Shown: one piece after another, positions 63,198-64,000 of the stretch | Numbering within the stretch: position 1 is the stretch's first letter | Layout of the letters: the number at the start of each line of letters is the position of its first letter | Assembly (NCBI RefSeq): GCF_023284045.1 | Contig: NZ_JAKIKQ010000022.1 | Coordinates: 1 to 64,000, forward strand | DNA from: Shewanella kaireitica | Lineage (GTDB): Bacteria; Pseudomonadota; Gammaproteobacteria; Enterobacterales; Shewanellaceae | Reading direction: 5' to 3' | DNA: 64,000 bases | Program-made: the position numbers and the translations under genes | The notes under the pieces: generated by a model | What the model was told of the DNA's origin: nothing | The model's database searches: none | What the model saw: only the letters and a program-made list of their open reading frames with translations

Positions 63198-64000
63198 ATG
63201 CCAATAACACCTCTCAGTAGTGACCAACTATACCGAACTTCGGGGCTTAAAAAGCTCCCTACTAGCTGTAAGTCAACCAAACATTTGGAACCGCTCGACA
63301 AAATTGTCGGTCAAGAGCGTGCGCAACAAGCGGTAGAGTTCGCCCTTTCCATGAAAGAAAAGGGCTATAACATTTATGCATTAGGCCGCAATGGCCTGGG
63401 TAAGCGCACTATGGTACTGCGCCACCTTAGCCGTCAAAAAGAGAACTCAAATGGCCGTACGCTTTATGACTGGTGCTATGTGGTTAACTTCGATGATACC
63501 CGCAGCCCAAAAGTATTGACTCTACCTGCTGGAACTGGCCTAAAGTTTAAAAAACAGATCGAAAAATTAATGCTCAAGTTGTCAAAGGGACTACCGTTGG
63601 CTTTTGACAACGAGATGTATTATACCCGAGCAGACAAACTCAAAAATCAATTAGCAGCAAAACAGGAAGAAGCACTAGTTCAGCTAACAGAGGAAGCAAA
63701 AACTCACAGTATTGGGCTGTCTATTTCTCCTCAGGGCAATTACGAGTTGGTTGCACTAAATGGCGAAGAACCGCACTCAGAAGAAAGCTATTTGATGTTG
63801 TCGCCACAAGAGCAAGACTCAATGCAGGCTGCGATTAGCTCGCTTGAAGCAAAGTTACGCGGCATTGTCAGAAAAATCACTGAATGGGAAGATGAGTATT
63901 CTGAAAAGCAACAGAAACATGACGAAGAAGTTGCTGAAGAAGTCTTATCACTGGCCTTTGCGAAACTAAAAGAGAACTATAAAGACCAGGCCAATGTAAA
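63198..64000 (+). CDS. Lon-like AAA protease (YcbZ/LonB type), 5' part
   Basis: The first 267 codons are in the window and the gene continues past its end. AGAGGA precedes the ATG. The N-terminal region has DKIVGQERAQQAVEFAL and an altered P-loop GRNGLGKRTM, followed by YDWCYVVNFDDTRSPKVLTL, as in the Lon-like proteins related to E. coli YcbZ. A coiled-coil-rich insertion begins after about residue 130. The protease domain is not visible here, so the catalytic dyad cannot be checked. Confidence 0.88.
   Translation, partial: MPITPLSSDQLYRTSGLKKLPTSCKSTKHLEPLDKIVGQERAQQAVEFALSMKEKGYNIYALGRNGLGKRTMVLRHLSRQKENSNGRTLYDWCYVVNFDDTRSPKVLTLPAGTGLKFKKQIEKLMLKLSKGLPLAFDNEMYYTRADKLKNQLAAKQEEALVQLTEEAKTHSIGLSISPQGNYELVALNGEEPHSEESYLMLSPQEQDSMQAAISSLEAKLRGIVRKITEWEDEYSEKQQKHDEEVAEEVLSLAFAKLKENYKDQANV

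Noticed and set aside
1..64000. CRISPR arrays, rRNA genes or prophage structural genes
   Set aside because: No regularly spaced repeats, no rRNA sequence and no phage morphogenesis genes were seen.

Overview
The window is a chromosomal segment from a gammaproteobacterium, almost certainly a Shewanella. This is inferred from gene content and order, not from a database search. Supporting features are the ybfF/seqA-pgm junction, a three-gene bkd operon, an etrA-type fnr gene beside uspE and a complete ccoNOQP/ccoHIS locus, the ald/lrp divergence, and the ftsK-lolA-rarA-crcB-serS run. Coding density is high, strands alternate in blocks, and most blocks end in clear rho-independent terminators.

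Layout. 1-313 is the end of a repeat element plus the efp terminator. 314-4164 (minus) holds EF-P and its arginine rhamnosyltransferase EarP, flavodoxin, a ribbon-helix-helix protein, DUF2788 and the YbfF esterase. 4433-8540 holds seqA-pgm, msrA and astE. 8723-12439 is the branched-chain 2-oxoacid dehydrogenase operon behind a perfect LiuR-like palindrome. A 323-bp MITE-like repeat follows (12561-12883). 13012-24518 carries nadA, an NIT-domain chemoreceptor, tRNA-Ser(GGA), a sulfotransferase-like gene, cardiolipin synthase, an EEP-fold protein, a RecQ-family helicase, a DUF885 lipoprotein and an orphan response regulator. 24581-36779 carries ald/lrp, ftsK-lolA-rarA-crcB-serS, an AspC/TyrB aminotransferase, yvcK, and a Bax-like glucosaminidase with a DUF2987 protein. 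36840-46859 (minus) is a respiration block: ttcA, uspE, etrA/fnr, a TauE/SafE-like membrane protein, ccoS, ccoI, ccoH, ccoP, ccoQ, ccoO and ccoN.

The accessory part is about 47.6-52.9 kb. It has a Cys-rich small ORF, a tyrosine recombinase with all catalytic residues, 1.4 kb of DNA with no ORF of 60 codons or more, and a two-gene ATPase plus TOPRIM/RloB-like cassette. That cassette resembles the RloA/RloB and AbiL antiphage pairs and is the best candidate here for a specialised, poorly described system. A second lead is a small lipoprotein divergent from ccoN, with a perfect EtrA/FNR box between them and Met/Cys motifs that suggest copper handling for cbb3 oxidase.

After 52.9 kb the window returns to housekeeping and transport genes: a small conserved-looking acidic protein, a LysR regulator, a ChaA-type cation/proton exchanger, DedA and MarC membrane proteins, a stub resembling the N-terminal part of an alpha/beta hydrolase, an AraC regulator, a GNAT acetyltransferase, a DsbA-like protein, a U32-family protein, and the first 267 codons of a Lon-like AAA protease that runs off the right edge.
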